NCBI RefSeq assembly: GCF_005405585.1
Contig: NZ_BJEQ01000023.1
Span: 1-64,000, forward strand
Direction of reading: 5' to 3'
DNA from: Agarivorans sp. Toyoura001
Lineage (GTDB): Bacteria; Pseudomonadota; Gammaproteobacteria; Enterobacterales; Celerinatantimonadaceae
Length of the DNA: 64,000 bases
Below the pieces are notes generated by a model that saw nothing but the letters and a program-made list of their open reading frames with translations, was not told the DNA's origin and searched no databases. Every line of letters begins with the position of its first letter. Position 1 is the stretch's first letter. This document shows positions 62,735 through 64,000 of this stretch, in pieces. A program made the position numbers and the translations under genes.

Positions 62735-64000
62735 TTACAAACCTTGGCTATATTGTGCATTGGTCCGTACGGTGACCATCTCACTTAAGTGTTGCTGCGC
62801 TTGTTCATCGCCTTGCAAGAAGCGCTCAAATTGAGTGACTAATTCAGTTTTATCTAACTCTGCTTTAGAGCCCGCTCCAATATTGGTTAAGTCGATAAAG
62901 AATTCGTCAAACTGCCCAGCGAGGTCATTCACAATATCAAAGTTTAAGAACTGCTCGTGGTTGTAAATACTCGGGTAACCGCCCTTTTGTTTATCTACGG
63001 CAAACGACACACCTTTCACGTTAGTGATAGTGGTAGCCTTAGTACATTTGAGCATGCAACCGTCTTCAATCGCGGGTTTGTTACAGCCAACAGTTTGTTG
63101 GAAAAAGCACTGGCGGCTGGTCATCATTAAAATAGGATGGTAGATGCTGTAGAGCATTTTAAAGTTGTCTGGGCGAGTAATGTTTCTAATTTGTAGGCGG
63201 TTTATTTCGTTAGATATAAAGGCGCCCGCACAATTCAACTCTTCCTTAAGGGTAAGCAAAGCGTAAGAGTTAGTGGTATTTAAGAATGGGCCCGCTATCC
63301 ACTCTATGTCCATTTCAAATGCCTTGTAAGCAACACCAGTATTATTGCTTACTATTTTTGCTGGGCGAACTTGTTCTAATAAGCGCACCGCTTCTAAATA
63401 GTCTTTCCCAATAAGTACTGCAGGAAACCAAGGGATTAAACGCGGGTTACGCAAGAAAATATCTATGTACTTGTTACAGCCCTTTTTAAAGCTCTCTGGC
63501 AACTTAAAGTAAATATCCGATTCGGTTAAATCACATAGCGGCAGGTCTTTCTCATCCGCAATCAGTATTGACATACTTGGCTTGCTAGTAATGCGCTGGT
63601 GTTTCTCAAGCGCTGGTACTTCTACCGCTGGCACTATAGGCACCGAGTTATTCAGTAGAAATGCCGCTTGGTTTTTAAGTTCGGTTAACTCTTTATAAGG
63701 AAGGCTTAAGTTTTCATCTAGCTCACTGCAATCAAACGCTTCAACGCTAAAGTCGTTAATAGCAAAGTTTTTAAAACGTTTTTCAATGGCTTCGGCATCT
63801 AGCGTAATTTTAGAGGCTACTCGCAACGAAGATGTCGTTTGCAGGCGATGCACTTTGTCGTTATCACCAATGGTCATGGTTAAACATAGCGGTGTATCTA
63901 AAGAGCCTGAGAACGCCATTGCCAAAGGTTGCTTGGCAATACTTAGGTACTTAATTTTTTCGGCCAGTTCTTCACCAATTTCGTTACGCTCGGCGTGAAG
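62735..64000 (-). CDS. U32-family peptidase-like protein, C-terminal part (cut by window edge)
   Basis: The frame is open to the right edge of the window, so the N-terminus is missing; about 420 residues are seen. Segments GPFLNTTNSYALLTLKEELNC, SRQCFFQQTVGCNK and DGCMLKCTK carry the cysteine cluster of U32 proteins of the RlhA/YegQ type, which are linked to tRNA or rRNA modification as well as proteolysis; INEFFIDLTNIG-like DEFFIDLTNIGAGSK closes the barrel. Which subgroup it belongs to cannot be settled without the N-terminus. It is the last gene of its unit; a long gap follows. Confidence 0.7.
   Translation of the reverse strand, partial: LHAERNEIGEELAEKIKYLSIAKQPLAMAFSGSLDTPLCLTMTIGDNDKVHRLQTTSSLRVASKITLDAEAIEKRFKNFAINDFSVEAFDCSELDENLSLPYKELTELKNQAAFLLNNSVPIVPAVEVPALEKHQRITSKPSMSILIADEKDLPLCDLTESDIYFKLPESFKKGCNKYIDIFLRNPRLIPWFPAVLIGKDYLEAVRLLEQVRPAKIVSNNTGVAYKAFEMDIEWIAGPFLNTTNSYALLTLKEELNCAGAFISNEINRLQIRNITRPDNFKMLYSIYHPILMMTSRQCFFQQTVGCNKPAIEDGCMLKCTKATTITNVKGVSFAVDKQKGGYPSIYNHEQFLNFDIVNDLAGQFDEFFIDLTNIGAGSKAELDKTELVTQFERFLQGDEQAQQHLSEMVTVRTNAQYSQGL

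Noticed and set aside
1-64000. CRISPR arrays, rRNA or tRNA genes
   Set aside because: No spaced identical repeats, no T-arm/CCA patterns and no rRNA-like sequence were seen by eye; a covariance search was not possible.

Overview
The window reads as chromosome from an alga-associated marine gammaproteobacterium of the Alteromonadales/Vibrionales grade. The supporting signs are a chromosomal-type integron integrase, a Vibrio-syp-like exopolysaccharide operon, a PL15-type oligoalginate lyase, GlyGly-CTERM and lipoprotein secreted nucleases, three methyl-accepting chemoreceptors and moderate G+C. An Agarivorans-like host is my guess, not something the sequence proves. No rRNA, tRNA or CRISPR array was seen.

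Region 1 (1-3150) is the head of an integron. The integrase gene intI (2170-3150, +) has a -35/-10 promoter overlapped by a LexA box. On its left lies attI and one gene cassette whose two crossover points can be placed to the base (849-1930). The cassette carries an AbiH-type phage-resistance gene and ends in a well folded attC. Left of it is the 3' part of an IS110/IS1111-type element, cut by the window edge, whose non-coding tail is a candidate guide (seek/bridge) RNA.

Region 2 (3436-19730, all minus strand) is an exopolysaccharide/biofilm locus resembling Vibrio syp. One operon runs STAS protein, OmpA lipoprotein, SLBB export protein, CpsD-like ATPase, PhnD-like binding protein, hybrid histidine kinase, sigma-54 response regulator. 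A chemoreceptor sits upstream, followed by a second operon of GT2/sugar-transferase fusion, GT4 and Wzz-like chain-length protein. Both operons have a sigma-54 -24/-12 promoter in the right place, so the last gene of the first operon probably activates both, itself included. No flippase or polymerase is in the window.

Region 3 (19960-36506) is ordinary chromosome: a periplasmic solute-binding protein, VC0807-like membrane protein, chemoreceptor, MFS and LysE transporters, DUF3297, a penicillin-V-acylase-like hydrolase, a diguanylate cyclase and small regulators. Several regulator/target pairs show their operators: TetR/DUF1330, ArsR/Acr3 and MarR/DUF2834. Two genes are frameshifted (a cupin and acr3).

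Region 4 (36702-44378) holds two secreted nucleases, a porin and a chemoreceptor. Region 5 (45057-48423) is a small accessory stretch: an immunity-like protein, a DUF4124-thioredoxin protein, an unknown secreted protein and a yefM-yoeB toxin-antitoxin pair with operator. Region 6 (48706-64000) has the ABC-F gene ybiT, a DMT exporter broken by an in-frame stop, a complete IS10-like element with 9-bp target duplication, an orphan 300-residue protein, the PL15 lyase, a GST, a PhzF protein, a second ABC-F gene behind a long structured leader, a PH-domain/rhomboid pair and a U32 peptidase running off the right edge.
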